Shown: piece after piece, positions 8,893 through 17,613 of the stretch
Layout of the letters: every line of letters starts with the position of its first letter
How positions within the stretch are numbered: position 1 is the stretch's first letter
The notes under the pieces: generated by a model
Database searches by the model: none
What the model was told of the DNA's origin: nothing
The model's input: only the letters and a program-made list of their open reading frames with translations
From: Runella sp. CRIBMP
GTDB lineage: Bacteria > Bacteroidota > Bacteroidia > Cytophagales > Spirosomataceae
Direction of reading: 5' to 3'
Length of the DNA: 64,000 nt
Assembly: GCF_009905605.1 (NCBI RefSeq)
Contig: NZ_JAAAKZ010000002.1
Span: forward strand, 682,001 to 746,000
Made by a program: the position numbers and the translations under genes

Positions 8893-9099
8893 GTTTTAAA
8901 CAAAATAGGTAAAATCCTGTTCTCTCTGTAAAGTATTACAAGTTGGAACTTTTTAGAGGGTAAGCTTTGTTATTTAATTGTTATGACAAATGAAGTTATA
9001 ACACAATTTCGAAACCGAAACTTACGTTAAGTAAAATATTTTTAAAATGGCTGTATGGGTTGGACAGGCCTCGACTTTTAGTTGAGGCCTGTTTTTTTT
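8893..9099 (+). ncRNA. Candidate small RNA, about 200 nt
   Basis: The 579-bp gap between the TonB receptor (8735) and the next lipoprotein gene (9315) contains a promoter-like pair at 8858-8888 and a strong intrinsic terminator at 9064-9099, which together bound a transcript of about 205 nt. No convincing protein lies inside. Only very short frames are present: a 15-codon one at 8983-9030 (MTNEVITQFRNRNLR) and a 12-codon one at about 9048-9086. I could not fold it into tmRNA, RNase P or SRP RNA. It may be a regulatory RNA, a 6S-type RNA, or a tiny-peptide mRNA. The rest of the gap (8736-8857) shows nothing recognisable. Confidence 0.35.
9064..9099 (+). terminator. Strong intrinsic terminator
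   Basis: ACAGGCCTC (9064-9072) pairs with GAGGCCTGT (9084-9092) across an eleven-base interval in which gAC/AGtt adds partial pairing, and eight T residues follow. The nearest plus-strand gene ends 330 bp upstream, so it more likely ends a separate short transcript than the receptor mRNA. Confidence 0.85.
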
Positions 9100-9229
9100 G
9101 CAAACACTCAACCCTACTTACCACCTAATCTATTCATAATTAATATTTTACCCTGACGTACTGGGCCAAAAAAAACTAATCTATTTACTATTTTTAATTA
9201 AGTAGTTACGCAAAATTAATTTATACTTC

Positions 9230-9305
9230 ACGTTGTGGTGCTAAGGCGATAAGTTTTTGATTATCAACTTTTTATACTCTTTGCACCACTGCGACTTTGC
9301 GTGAA
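9230..9305. repeat. Degenerate intergenic inverted repeat (CTTTGCGTGA type)
   Basis: GTGGTGC (9235-9241) is inverted as GCACCAC (9283-9289), and the element ends with GCGACTTTGCGTGAA. The same CTTTGCGTGA tail closes the inverted repeat at 36934-36979. Such GCAAAGACGC-type intergenic repeats are scattered in many Bacteroidetes genomes. Both copies here lie directly beyond the 3' end of a gene. Confidence 0.5.
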
Positions 9306-9314
9306 TAAATTTGC

Positions 9315-9896
9315 TTAATTTTTTAACTGCTTGATTTTAAAATCTTTTTCGAAAGTATACTTCTCGGTATATTTTCCTTCGCTGACATCCTCCATAAAAA
9401 GCGTCAGCGTATCATTTTTTAGGTTGGCTTCTACCTGATAGTTTCCCTCGGCGTTGTCGTAATACACCTCTTTGGCATTCAGAATTTTATGATTTTTGTC
9501 ATACAAACACAGCCAAACGGTGTTTTCATTGTCGTATTCCCGAGCTATAAGCAACATTTTTCCGTTGGTCGCCCTAACGATTTCATCCACAAGATGATAC
9601 TTGTACTCTTCGGTAAAGTTTTCATCAATGGCTTCCACGAAATAAGTAGCGGTTTCTTTTTGGGTCAATGTTGGTAATTTATTCAACCGACCTTTTTCAA
9701 TCAAATCATTGAAAGTCAAAGCGAAAGGCTTCATCCTCGGTTGTACCTCCGCCCTCTTTTCTACGGCCGAAGTTTGTGTTATCATCGGGGTCGTAGCATT
9801 TTTTTTATTGGTTTGTTCAGCCTCGGTTTTACACCCCAATGCAATAAAAAGCAGAAAAATCAACGGCAAATAAAGGTAGGTCGTTTTTAAATTCAT
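9315..9896 (-). CDS. Hypothetical lipoprotein
   Basis: 193-residue predicted lipoprotein. A hydrophobic signal (TTYLYLPLIFLLFIALG) ends in a lipobox with Cys22, followed by a Lys/Thr/Glu-rich linker and a single mixed alpha/beta region. I do not recognise the family. The stretch LCLYDKNHKILNAKEVYYDN and the following strands look like a small beta-rich periplasmic domain. It is followed, in transcription order, by nothing until the repeat at 9230-9305; the upstream gene on the same strand (9945-10697) also encodes a lipoprotein, 48 bp away, so the two may be co-transcribed. Confidence 0.75.
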   Translation of the reverse strand: MNLKTTYLYLPLIFLLFIALGCKTEAEQTNKKNATTPMITQTSAVEKRAEVQPRMKPFALTFNDLIEKGRLNKLPTLTQKETATYFVEAIDENFTEEYKYHLVDEIVRATNGKMLLIAREYDNENTVWLCLYDKNHKILNAKEVYYDNAEGNYQVEANLKNDTLTLFMEDVSEGKYTEKYTFEKDFKIKQLKN

Positions 9897-9944
9897 GGCT
9901 GTACTAAATGGGATAATAAAATAAGAAGGTTAAACACCTCAGTT

Positions 9945-10697
9945 CTAACTGATTTTTCCAGCTTCCAGCAGCGTTGATTGAATCGCTCTTTCGCCTTTGA
10001 TGTCAGGCTGCGGCTCCGCCAGTTTTGAAATAGTCAGGCGTTTCGTCGACTTATCAAACCGCCAAACAGCAAATTCGACCTCCTTTTGGGCGTTTTCTAG
10101 CATGATTACGTTGGATGCTTCCAAAGGCTCCGAAACACAATCTCCTGTATAACATACCGAAAATTTTTGGTATGCTGGTAATCCTTCAATTCGACCATCT
10201 GCGGTAAACGTGACCACTATTTCTTTTTGGGTAGCGGCATCAACGATGGCATACTTTCCAGCCACGGTTGCCTTATTCAAGCCATATTCAAATCCCTTAA
10301 AAACGGAGGTTTTTCGAAAAGACGCAGGTTGACTTTGGCCCGTAAACTCCTGTTCTAAAGCTACAAACGAAGTATCTGACGACAAAATCAACACTAAATC
10401 CCGCAGTTTACCCTGGTGTTGATACGCATTTTTCACAAAGCAAGTATCCTGTTTGATTTCGTATTTTAACGGATACTCTTCCACGCCATTTCGAACCAAA
10501 ACACTATCAGGACGGTCGAAGACCAATTCGGTACAATAAAAGGGAATCGCGCTCAAGAGCGTAGCGGAAGCTTGGGTGAGGTACGATTCGTTCAAAAATG
10601 TACCTTTCAACGCAATTTGACTGTCGTTTTTAACCCAACAGGCTTTCAATCCAATGGCAATCGCCAACGAAATTAAGGTGTACTTTATCTTTTTCAT
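9945..10697 (-). CDS. Hypothetical lipoprotein
   Basis: 250-residue predicted lipoprotein with a short signal sequence (YTLISLAIAIGLKAC) placing the lipid-modified Cys at residue 20. The body is rich in beta-strand patterns and contains two further Cys in SVCYTGDCV, which could form a disulfide. No domain is recognised. It is upstream of the other lipoprotein gene on the same strand with 48 bp between them. The 216-bp gap on its 5' side shows only a weak hairpin (TCGGTA/TACCGA near 10762-10782) and no clear promoter. Confidence 0.7.
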   Translation of the reverse strand: MKKIKYTLISLAIAIGLKACWVKNDSQIALKGTFLNESYLTQASATLLSAIPFYCTELVFDRPDSVLVRNGVEEYPLKYEIKQDTCFVKNAYQHQGKLRDLVLILSSDTSFVALEQEFTGQSQPASFRKTSVFKGFEYGLNKATVAGKYAIVDAATQKEIVVTFTADGRIEGLPAYQKFSVCYTGDCVSEPLEASNVIMLENAQKEVEFAVWRFDKSTKRLTISKLAEPQPDIKGERAIQSTLLEAGKIS

Positions 10698-10913
10698 AGC
10701 TGTTAAATTGTAATCAAGGGTAAAGATATACTTCTCTGAGGCATAGAGACTTATAATCTTAGTTATCGGTAATACAACGATACCGACCGCCTTTTTGACA
10801 CATCAAAAGTCAGAAAAAAATAAAAGGAACTCAATTTATCGTAGCTCAGGCGTAGAAAAAACAGGCTGAATGGAAGCAGAAAAGCCCTAAACCGTTTGGG
10901 ATACCAAGCCCTC

Positions 10914-11321
10914 TTATGCTTTTTTAAGCTTTAGAGTCTCTAATAAGCCATTTCCAAAAATCAATAGTAAGATAATCGGCATCAGGATGGCTCCTGTTTT
11001 AAAGCCCGCTCCCGTCATGGCATAAGAGCCCGAAGAAAATTTCATTATCGTATTGATTAACAACCCAATCGAGCCAACCGTAAGGATTCCTAAAACAATC
11101 AGGGCCGTTTGTTTACCCGCCTTAGGCATAAACGCAACAATGAGTATGCTAATCAAAGCGGAGATTCCAACCGTTGCCAAGGCCCGGGGGAACGTTCTGA
11201 TCATATCGTATTTAAAAACCAAAACCCCCAATTTCCCCAGTAGGTTGGGATGTGCCAAAAGCCACGCGTCAACGACCACTAAAACAATTAAAATAAGGTA
11301 AAAAGAAAGATTCCGGTTCAT
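10914..11321 (-). CDS. Small four-helix integral membrane protein
   Basis: 135 residues with four hydrophobic segments: about 5-23, 42-64, 70-92 and 108-128. It begins MNRNLSFYLILIVLVVVDAWLL. The frame continues upstream to 11381, but that extension is poorly composed and would overlap the promoter space of the divergent esterase, so the ATG at 11321 is preferred. I do not recognise the family; no catalytic motif is visible. It is divergent from the esterase gene (start 11396) across 74 bp. Confidence 0.7.
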   Translation of the reverse strand: MNRNLSFYLILIVLVVVDAWLLAHPNLLGKLGVLVFKYDMIRTFPRALATVGISALISILIVAFMPKAGKQTALIVLGILTVGSIGLLINTIMKFSSGSYAMTGAGFKTGAILMPIILLLIFGNGLLETLKLKKA

Positions 11322-11395
11322 AAAAAACAACAATTTGTAAATAACGAATAACTTGCGCAGGCACCCATTTAGGTGCGGCAAATATACTTCAAATT

Positions 11396-12040
11396 ATGCA
11401 AGAACACCACCTGCAAGTCAAACGAACTGCCCGGTATTTCTCGTTGGGGACGCTCAATACGCACACAAAACAAATTTGGTTTGTCCTTCATGGCTATGGC
11501 CAATTAGCCCAATTCTTTATCAAAAAATTTGATGTTCTAAACGATAGCCAAACCGTCATCGTTGCACCAGAAGCACTCTCTCGTTTTTATTTACAAGGTG
11601 TCAGTGGGCGCGTTGGCGCTACTTGGATGACGAAAGAAGAGCGCGCTTACGAAATCGACGATTACATTTTTTATCTCAATCAATTGTACGACACCTTGCT
11701 CGAAGAACGAAATCTTGATGACATTCAAATCAATATGTTAGGATTTTCGCAAGGGAATGCCACCCTACTTCGATGGCTCAACAATGATCACGTTAGGTAC
11801 GACAGGGTGGTGATTTGGGCGGGTTTCTTTGGCAACGGCGTAGCCGATGTAATCGACCCCGCTAAATTGTCCAATGTTCCGACGACGTTGGTCTACGGCA
11901 CGCAAGATGAATATTTGGTTCAGGTTGATTTAGCCAAGTACGAAGCCGACATAAAGGCGAGCATCCCTCATTTGGAGGTGGTTACTTTTGAAGGAAAACA
12001 TACTATTGACCCAGAAGTATTGAAAAACCTAAAGCTTTGA
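11396..12040 (+). CDS. Alpha/beta-hydrolase, predicted esterase
   Basis: 214-residue cytoplasmic serine hydrolase of the phospholipase/carboxylesterase (YpfH/EstB-like) group. The oxyanion-side motif LHGYGQ is at 31-36 and the nucleophile elbow GFSQG at 116-120 makes Ser118 the nucleophile. Asp171 (YGTQDEYL) and His202 (EGKHTID) complete the triad in the right order and spacing. No signal peptide. The gene stands alone and ends in a shared convergent terminator. The natural ester substrate is unknown. Confidence 0.87.
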   Translation: MQEHHLQVKRTARYFSLGTLNTHTKQIWFVLHGYGQLAQFFIKKFDVLNDSQTVIVAPEALSRFYLQGVSGRVGATWMTKEERAYEIDDYIFYLNQLYDTLLEERNLDDIQINMLGFSQGNATLLRWLNNDHVRYDRVVIWAGFFGNGVADVIDPAKLSNVPTTLVYGTQDEYLVQVDLAKYEADIKASIPHLEVVTFEGKHTIDPEVLKNLKL

Positions 12041-12046
12041 TACACT

Positions 12047-12088
12047 AGAACGCTGATTTTCAGGGCAATTCCCTCCAATCAGCGTTCT
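12047..12088. terminator. Bidirectional terminator between esterase and phosphonate-type operon
   Basis: AGAACGCTGATT (12047-12058) is perfectly inverted as AATCAGCGTTCT (12077-12088), with an inner AGGG/CCCT stem in the loop. It lies between the convergent esterase and FAD oxidoreductase genes and can serve both. The T-tract is short on either side. Confidence 0.75.
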
Positions 12089-12099
12089 GTATTTTAGGA

Positions 12100-13248
12100 T
12101 TAAGAAAACAGGCGGGTAATGCTTTCCTCGGCGTATCCACCGCTGGAAGTCATTCCTTTTCCGCCAATGCCCGTAATGATGCGAATATGATCATCAATGT
12201 CGTGTTCGTAAATTTCGTCGGAGGTTTGGCTATAAAACCCTGCCCAACTCATTTGCATTTTTTCAACGGGGAAACTTACAATGCGCTTGGCTTCATCAAT
12301 AATCAACTGATTGATGTAATCGTTGATATGATAGCCCAAATCATCCACGTTTTGCGCACCTGCGTATTCGTGTGAGTCGCCCACCACCACCGAGCCATCC
12401 AACGCCTGCTTGAACAACACGTGAATCCCCCACTTTTTAAGTTCCTCATAATGGGCGGGCGTTGTGAGGTTGGTGTACGAAGGAAGTTGCTGAAAAGACT
12501 CATAACGCCGAATGGTCAATCCCGTCAGAATATTCCCCTTCATGTCCAACTCTGGAAAAGCAATGGTCTGAAGCATCTGCAATTTGCTGACTATCAATCC
12601 ACTATGGGCAAACAGTTCGGGATAAAGCATACGAAACTCGTGTCCGTTACAGATGAGCACTTTGCTGGCTTCAAACGTCTTTTGATTCGTAAGCCGCACG
12701 GTGGCTTTTCCGTTTGAGGATTGGCACTCCACTACGGTGGCATTGTTAATGTACGTAACTCCCTCTTGTTCTGAACAATATGCCAAAAACTGCTTCATCA
12801 GTCTTGGAGAGTCAACCGTTAATTCACCTGGGAAAAACACAGCGCCTACGGGATATTCCTTTTGTAAGTAAGGATACTTCTCTAGGCAACTCTCCCGGCT
12901 CAACAGCTCGCAAGGGTAGTTGATTTTCTGATAATAATCGTACAATTCATTGGCCAATTGCCACTCATCGGCATCAGAAGCGATGTAGACCGAGCCGTTT
13001 TTGCGAACGGTTAAATCGGTTTTAGTTTGAAGTTCTTGGTACAATTCCAAGCTGCGTCGGCCGTAATGAAACCATCTTCCAGCCAACCCGGAGGGAACCG
13101 CTTGTCCAAAATTTCGGACGGTTGCACCCACCGGAAAATTATCCTTTTCTAAGAGTAATACTGATTTATTTTGACGGGCGGCATGATATGCATGGAAAGT
13201 TCCCATGATTCCGCCCCCAACCACAATTAGATCAAAATGAGTACGCAT
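12100..13248 (-). CDS. FAD-dependent oxidoreductase of the phosphonate-associated family (TIGR03364-like)
   Basis: 382-residue flavoprotein of the D-amino-acid oxidase/glycine oxidase superfamily. The dinucleotide-binding GGGIMG is at 11-16 and a conserved acidic end (LLLEKD) follows. The marker VRNFGQ at 44-49 is characteristic of the TIGR03364 group, found beside phosphonate-degradation genes. Members of this group have been reported to oxidise aminoethylphosphonate-type substrates to phosphonoacetaldehyde. Its start overlaps the end of the PhnX-like hydrolase gene by 17 bases, so the two are translated together, which fits sequential action: amine oxidation then C-P cleavage. Family is confident; the exact substrate (aminoethylphosphonate, N-methyl form, or other) is inference. 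Confidence 0.86.
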   Translation of the reverse strand: MRTHFDLIVVGGGIMGTFHAYHAARQNKSVLLLEKDNFPVGATVRNFGQAVPSGLAGRWFHYGRRSLELYQELQTKTDLTVRKNGSVYIASDADEWQLANELYDYYQKINYPCELLSRESCLEKYPYLQKEYPVGAVFFPGELTVDSPRLMKQFLAYCSEQEGVTYINNATVVECQSSNGKATVRLTNQKTFEASKVLICNGHEFRMLYPELFAHSGLIVSKLQMLQTIAFPELDMKGNILTGLTIRRYESFQQLPSYTNLTTPAHYEELKKWGIHVLFKQALDGSVVVGDSHEYAGAQNVDDLGYHINDYINQLIIDEAKRIVSFPVEKMQMSWAGFYSQTSDEIYEHDIDDHIRIITGIGGKGMTSSGGYAEESITRLFS

Positions 13249-14002
13249 CCGCTTTTTTGCCGCTTGGGCGGCCCTCTTTAATTCCTTCTATTAGATTAAT
13301 AATTTCGTCAATCGAGCCAATCAAGGCATCGTGTGGATGGCCTATGAGCTGTTCGACGGTGTGCGTACCGTTCGTTACACCTAAGTTCAACAAAACGCCT
13401 GCGGCATGACCCGATTGCAAATCAGAAGGCGTATCACCGGCATTAATCACCTGTTTAGGGTCGGAGACTCCTAAAAGGCGCATGGCTTTTTGAATCATCA
13501 ACGGCGCTGGGCGGCCATGCTCCACTTCATCACTGGCAATGGAAGCTTGAATTATGGTGGATTCATTGCCGAGGCGATTTTCATCCAAGCCTTCGAGCCA
13601 GCCCAAACGACCCAAGATAATATCGGTCACGACCCGATAAAAGCCCGTCGTTAAGGCAATTTTAATGTTATTTTGTTTAAGGTAGCTAAACAGCTTCAGA
13701 CAGCCGTCGGTTGGAAAAACGGGCTGAGTCTGGTAGTGTGCTTCCAGTACATCTTTAAATATTGCGTACGACTTATCCACCTGGATTTCTACATCTGGAT
13801 GAGACTCCCCGAGCTGGGCTCTCCAAAACAACTGAAATACATACCGCTTCGATAATCCCTGTGCTGCCAAAATGGCTTCGTCAGAAGCTTCGAGTCCCGA
13901 CATACGCGCTGCTTTTGCAAAGCACGCCTCCACCTCATGCTGGTCGGCTACGGTGGTTCCAGCCATGTCCAAAACGACCAATTTTATCTGTTGTTGCTCC
14001 AT
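13232..14002 (-). CDS. PhnX-like HAD hydrolase (phosphonatase-like)
   Basis: 256-residue HAD-superfamily enzyme close to phosphonoacetaldehyde hydrolase (PhnX). Motif I is DMAGTT (12-17), the phosphonatase form of the HAD nucleophile loop, with Asp12 as nucleophile. The cap region has GLSK at 49-52; this aligns by position with the GLLK of Bacillus PhnX, whose Lys53 forms the Schiff base with the aldehyde. Thr118/Thr119 fit motif II, the basic HGRP segment (162-165) the next loop, and GDTPSD (189-194) is the acidic Mg-binding motif. First gene of a two-gene operon with the FAD oxidoreductase. Expected reaction: phosphonoacetaldehyde to acetaldehyde plus phosphate, in the cytoplasm. Not certain, since TIGR03351 'PhnX-like' enzymes can differ in substrate. 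Confidence 0.87.
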   Translation of the reverse strand: MEQQQIKLVVLDMAGTTVADQHEVEACFAKAARMSGLEASDEAILAAQGLSKRYVFQLFWRAQLGESHPDVEIQVDKSYAIFKDVLEAHYQTQPVFPTDGCLKLFSYLKQNNIKIALTTGFYRVVTDIILGRLGWLEGLDENRLGNESTIIQASIASDEVEHGRPAPLMIQKAMRLLGVSDPKQVINAGDTPSDLQSGHAAGVLLNLGVTNGTHTVEQLIGHPHDALIGSIDEIINLIEGIKEGRPSGKKADAYSF

Positions 14003-14338
14003 TTATTTATATGCATTAGAAAAATACAAAAGTAATACTTCGTAAACAAAGTTAATAAATTTCGAATTAAAGTTTAGTTTAAGTATACAATTTATTTAAT
14101 ATTAATTCCATAATAATTTGGTAATAATTAGATAACATATACGAATTGAACCGCAAATTTCACTCAATATGTATAAATAATACTGGAATATGGAACTTCA
14201 ACCGAATGTTATGATTAAAAAAATATATTAATAATTACTTTACTATTAGTTAACTATTTATTAATTTCACTAAACTTACTTTGCAACGGGTTTAGTAAGT
14301 CCTACACTCCTTCATTTTCCACTTAACAAATTAACATT
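14003..14338. other. Divergent regulatory gap before SusC
   Basis: 336 bp, very AT-rich, with no coding sequence. It must contain the promoters of both the leftward PhnX-like/FAD operon and the rightward SusCD cluster. For the rightward side, TTACTTTG at 14276-14283 resembles the -7 box, with TSS about 50 bp before the SusC ATG. For the leftward side, a TACTTTTG box (minus strand, 14034-14027) is present without a matching -33. No operator palindrome or Pho-box-like direct repeat stood out. Confidence 0.4.
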
Positions 14339-17300
14339 ATGCGGTACTTTTTACCCCAAAATCTAGGGAAATCCTTTTGGGTGTCATTATTTATACTGAC
14401 ACTCAGTGTAGCCTCCAGTCTACTTGCACAAGAAATAACGGTGCAGGGTAGAATCACAGACGCCGAAAACAACGCACCTCTCCCCGGGGTGAGTGTGGTT
14501 GTAAAAGGCACAAATCGCGGAACAAACACTGACGGCGAAGGTAGATATCGCCTTAGTGTAGCCCCCAATTCTACGTTAGTATTCTCCTTTGTAGGCTACA
14601 ATGCCCAAGAAATATCGGTGGGCAATCGTAGCACGCTTGACCTCAAAATGGCACAAGACCTTAAACAACTACAAGAAGTAGTAGTGACGGCATTAGGGAT
14701 TCAAAAAGATAAGAAGACATTGGCTTTTGCAACGCAAAGCGTAAAAGGCTCAGACCTTATCAAAGCCCGCGAGCCCAACCCTATTAACTCATTGATAGGT
14801 AAAGTAGCAGGCTTAAACGTGGGAGCAAGCGCCGAACTTTTGCGTGCGCCACAGGTGTCGTTGCGTGGTGGTCGCCCACTGTATGTAGTAGATGGTATTC
14901 CAATCAACTCCGATACTTGGAACATCAGCCCCGACGATATAGAGTCAATGGACGTATTAAAAGGACCTTCGGGAACGGCTCTGTACGGTTTTCGGGCTCA
15001 GAATGGGGTGATTATGATTACAACTAAGAAAGGGTCGAAAGATAAAAGAGGCTTTGCGGTTGATGTTAACTCATCTACGATGTTTGACAATGGATTTATT
15101 TCCATGCCTAGAGTACAAGACCAATACGGTCCAGGTGACCACGGCAAATATGCGTTTGTGGACGGTCGTGGGGGTGGTGTGAACGATGGAGACTACGACA
15201 TTTGGGGACCGCCATTGGATGGCCGTTTGCTTACTCAGTACGATAGCCCTATTGACCCTGCCACGGGTAAGCGAATTCCTACTCCTTGGTTGCCGCGTGG
15301 GGCCAACAATTTACAGCGTTTTGTTCGTACGGGGATTTTGTCTAATAACAACGTATCGGTTTCTGCTAGTAACGACAAAGCCGACCTTCGGGTGTCGTTG
15401 TCGCACCAATACCAACGGGGTATCATTCCTAATACGCAACTGAACATTACTAACCTCAATACCTCGTTTGGATATAGTTTTTCCAAAAAATTGCGTTTTG
15501 AAAGTACCATCAACTACAGCCGTCAATATACGCCTAATATCCCTGACGTAGACTATGGCCCTAACTCACTCATTTACAACTCAATCATTTGGGGTGGGGC
15601 TGACTGGAACGTTGATGATATGAAACAATTGTGGCAGCCTGGCAAAGAAGGTGTCCAGCAAATATATGCTGAGTACCAACGCTACAACAATCCTTGGTTT
15701 GTAGTTAAAGAATGGCTGCGTGGGCATTACAAAAATGACATCTACGCTTATGCACTTGGTAAATACCAAATTACGGATTACCTAAATGCCCAAATTCGTA
15801 CGCAAGTAACCACTTATGACATTCTTCGTACCGAGAAAATGCCTTACTCAGCAACTTCTTATGGACGTGAAGAAGCCCGGGGTGACTACCGCGAAGACCG
15901 TCGTAGCCTTTGGGAAAACAATACTGACGCCTTGGTTAATTTTGACAAAGAAGTCGCTAAAAACATCACCGTGAGAGCCTCAGTCGGTGCAAGTATGCGT
16001 TTGTTCCGCTACAACTCCAACTTTGCTTCTACCGACTATCTCAACGTACCAGGCGTATATAGTTTCTCCAATTCACGCAACCCCGTACAAGCTTACAACT
16101 TTGCGGCTTACATGAAAGTATTGAGTGGCTATTATTCCGCCGACGTTTCTTTGAGCAAATATGCTAACCTTTCAGTAACGGGACGTTGGGACAAAACCTC
16201 TACGTTACCGTCGGGTCGTAACGTAGGTTTTTATCCTTCTGTGGGTCTAACAACGGTCATTTCGGACTACGTAAAGTTGCCAGATGCGATTACATTCCTC
16301 AAACTTCGGGCTTCGTTTGCCCGGGTGAAAGAGGCCTTTACGCAAGCTACGATTGGGGTTCCGCCAAATACGCCAGTCCCTTACGGTGCCAACTATACTT
16401 CATCTTACGACGGTCCAAGTTATGGTACAACCGTTGCTTACAGCATATCGCGTCCTTACAACAACGAAGCCGCGGCTTATTATTCAACACGCCTTGTTGA
16501 CCCCAACATCCAGCCTTCAACACGTACCAACTATGAGGGAGGATTGGAAATGAAGTTTATGAACAACCGTTTGGGGTTAGATGTTACTTACTTCAACTAC
16601 TTAGATGGCCCCCAAATTTTTGGATTAACTCTACCAGAATCAACGGGTTATGGGGCACTCACCACCAACGGTATCAAAACCCAACGTAAAGGATTAGAGA
16701 TTGCGGTTAGTGGTAATGTTCTCAAAAGCAGCACTGGCCTTAACTGGGACATCTTGGCCAACTGGTCCACTTGGCAAGAAACCCTCAAGGAGATTTACGG
16801 TTCACAAACCCGCCTAAATCAGTTTTATAAAATCGGCGATCGTATGGATGCTTATTATGGACGCGCCTTTGTTCGTACCCAAGATGGCCAAATCGTCAAT
16901 GATGCCAGCGGGCGTCCAATTTACAATCCCGTCAATCAATTCTTAGGCTACACTAACCCTGACTGGACGTTTGGTTTCCAAAACAAATTTAGCTACAAGA
17001 ACTTTAACTTTAGCTTCCAATTTGACGGACGTGTAGGTGGGGTTATCGAGAATTACATCCAAAAACAAACATTCCGCGGTGGTCGCCACCAAGCTACGGT
17101 CGAGGGTGCCATGGGCATTGCTCGTTTGGCCGACACGCAAGGACAGAAAACTTGGGTAGGAGAAGGAGTAGTTTTGACGGGTGGTACGATTAAATACGAT
17201 CCCGATGGTTTAGTAACAAACTATGGTGAATTGAATTTTACCCCGATGTCTTCTGCGAATGCTACGTTTTTGCAAGATTGGATTAGCCGCTACTACAACT

Positions 17301-17554
17301 CAAATGAGGGCAACATGATAAACCGTACGTTTGTAAAATTACGTGAATTACAGGTAGGTTATTCACTCCCAGCGGGTCTGCTAGGTAAGAATATTAAGCA
17401 GGCTACTATTTCACTGGTTGGACGTAACTTATTGTATTTTGCCCATTCCAAAGATTTGGATGTAGAGCAATTTGTTAACTACACAGACCGTGGGTCGTCG
17501 TTACAGACACCTACCATGCGTCGTTACGGTATCAATATCAATTTCACTTTCTAA
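14339..17554 (+). CDS. SusC/RagA-family TonB-linked outer-membrane transporter
   Basis: 1071-residue outer-membrane importer. Signal peptide to about residue 31 (ending SSLLAQE), then a CarboxypepD-regulatory-like domain (about 33-110: VQGRITDAENNAPLPGVSV). The TonB box/plug follows (QEVVVTALG, then VSLRGGRPLYVVDGIPI and DVLKGPSGTALYGFRAQ), and then a long barrel ending in an aromatic NFTF. This is the full SusC architecture; 1071 residues is normal. It forms a pair with the SusD gene 60 bp downstream. SusC proteins import oligomers captured by the SusD lid. Unlike classic polysaccharide loci there is no glycoside hydrolase near; the neighbours are phosphonate- and phosphoester-type enzymes, suggesting a phosphorus-containing substrate. 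Confidence 0.95.
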   Translation: MRYFLPQNLGKSFWVSLFILTLSVASSLLAQEITVQGRITDAENNAPLPGVSVVVKGTNRGTNTDGEGRYRLSVAPNSTLVFSFVGYNAQEISVGNRSTLDLKMAQDLKQLQEVVVTALGIQKDKKTLAFATQSVKGSDLIKAREPNPINSLIGKVAGLNVGASAELLRAPQVSLRGGRPLYVVDGIPINSDTWNISPDDIESMDVLKGPSGTALYGFRAQNGVIMITTKKGSKDKRGFAVDVNSSTMFDNGFISMPRVQDQYGPGDHGKYAFVDGRGGGVNDGDYDIWGPPLDGRLLTQYDSPIDPATGKRIPTPWLPRGANNLQRFVRTGILSNNNVSVSASNDKADLRVSLSHQYQRGIIPNTQLNITNLNTSFGYSFSKKLRFESTINYSRQYTPNIPDVDYGPNSLIYNSIIWGGADWNVDDMKQLWQPGKEGVQQIYAEYQRYNNPWFVVKEWLRGHYKNDIYAYALGKYQITDYLNAQIRTQVTTYDILRTEKMPYSATSYGREEARGDYREDRRSLWENNTDALVNFDKEVAKNITVRASVGASMRLFRYNSNFASTDYLNVPGVYSFSNSRNPVQAYNFAAYMKVLSGYYSADVSLSKYANLSVTGRWDKTSTLPSGRNVGFYPSVGLTTVISDYVKLPDAITFLKLRASFARVKEAFTQATIGVPPNTPVPYGANYTSSYDGPSYGTTVAYSISRPYNNEAAAYYSTRLVDPNIQPSTRTNYEGGLEMKFMNNRLGLDVTYFNYLDGPQIFGLTLPESTGYGALTTNGIKTQRKGLEIAVSGNVLKSSTGLNWDILANWSTWQETLKEIYGSQTRLNQFYKIGDRMDAYYGRAFVRTQDGQIVNDASGRPIYNPVNQFLGYTNPDWTFGFQNKFSYKNFNFSFQFDGRVGGVIENYIQKQTFRGGRHQATVEGAMGIARLADTQGQKTWVGEGVVLTGGTIKYDPDGLVTNYGELNFTPMSSANATFLQDWISRYYNSNEGNMINRTFVKLRELQVGYSLPAGLLGKNIKQATISLVGRNLLYFAHSKDLDVEQFVNYTDRGSSLQTPTMRRYGININFTF

Positions 17555-17613
17555 GAGATTGTTGTTGGCAAACTGTAAATGAAAACCAATCCTTCGTACA
17601 AAACTTTAAGACG

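Noticed and set aside
9048-9086. A 12-codon frame (MAVWVGQASTFS) within the candidate small RNA
   Set aside because: Its last third lies in the terminator stem and there is no ribosome-binding site; too short to call.
10762-10800. Hairpin TCGGTA/TACCGA followed by T-rich sequence, as a terminator
   Set aside because: Only six base pairs, long loop, and no gene on the plus strand ends nearby.
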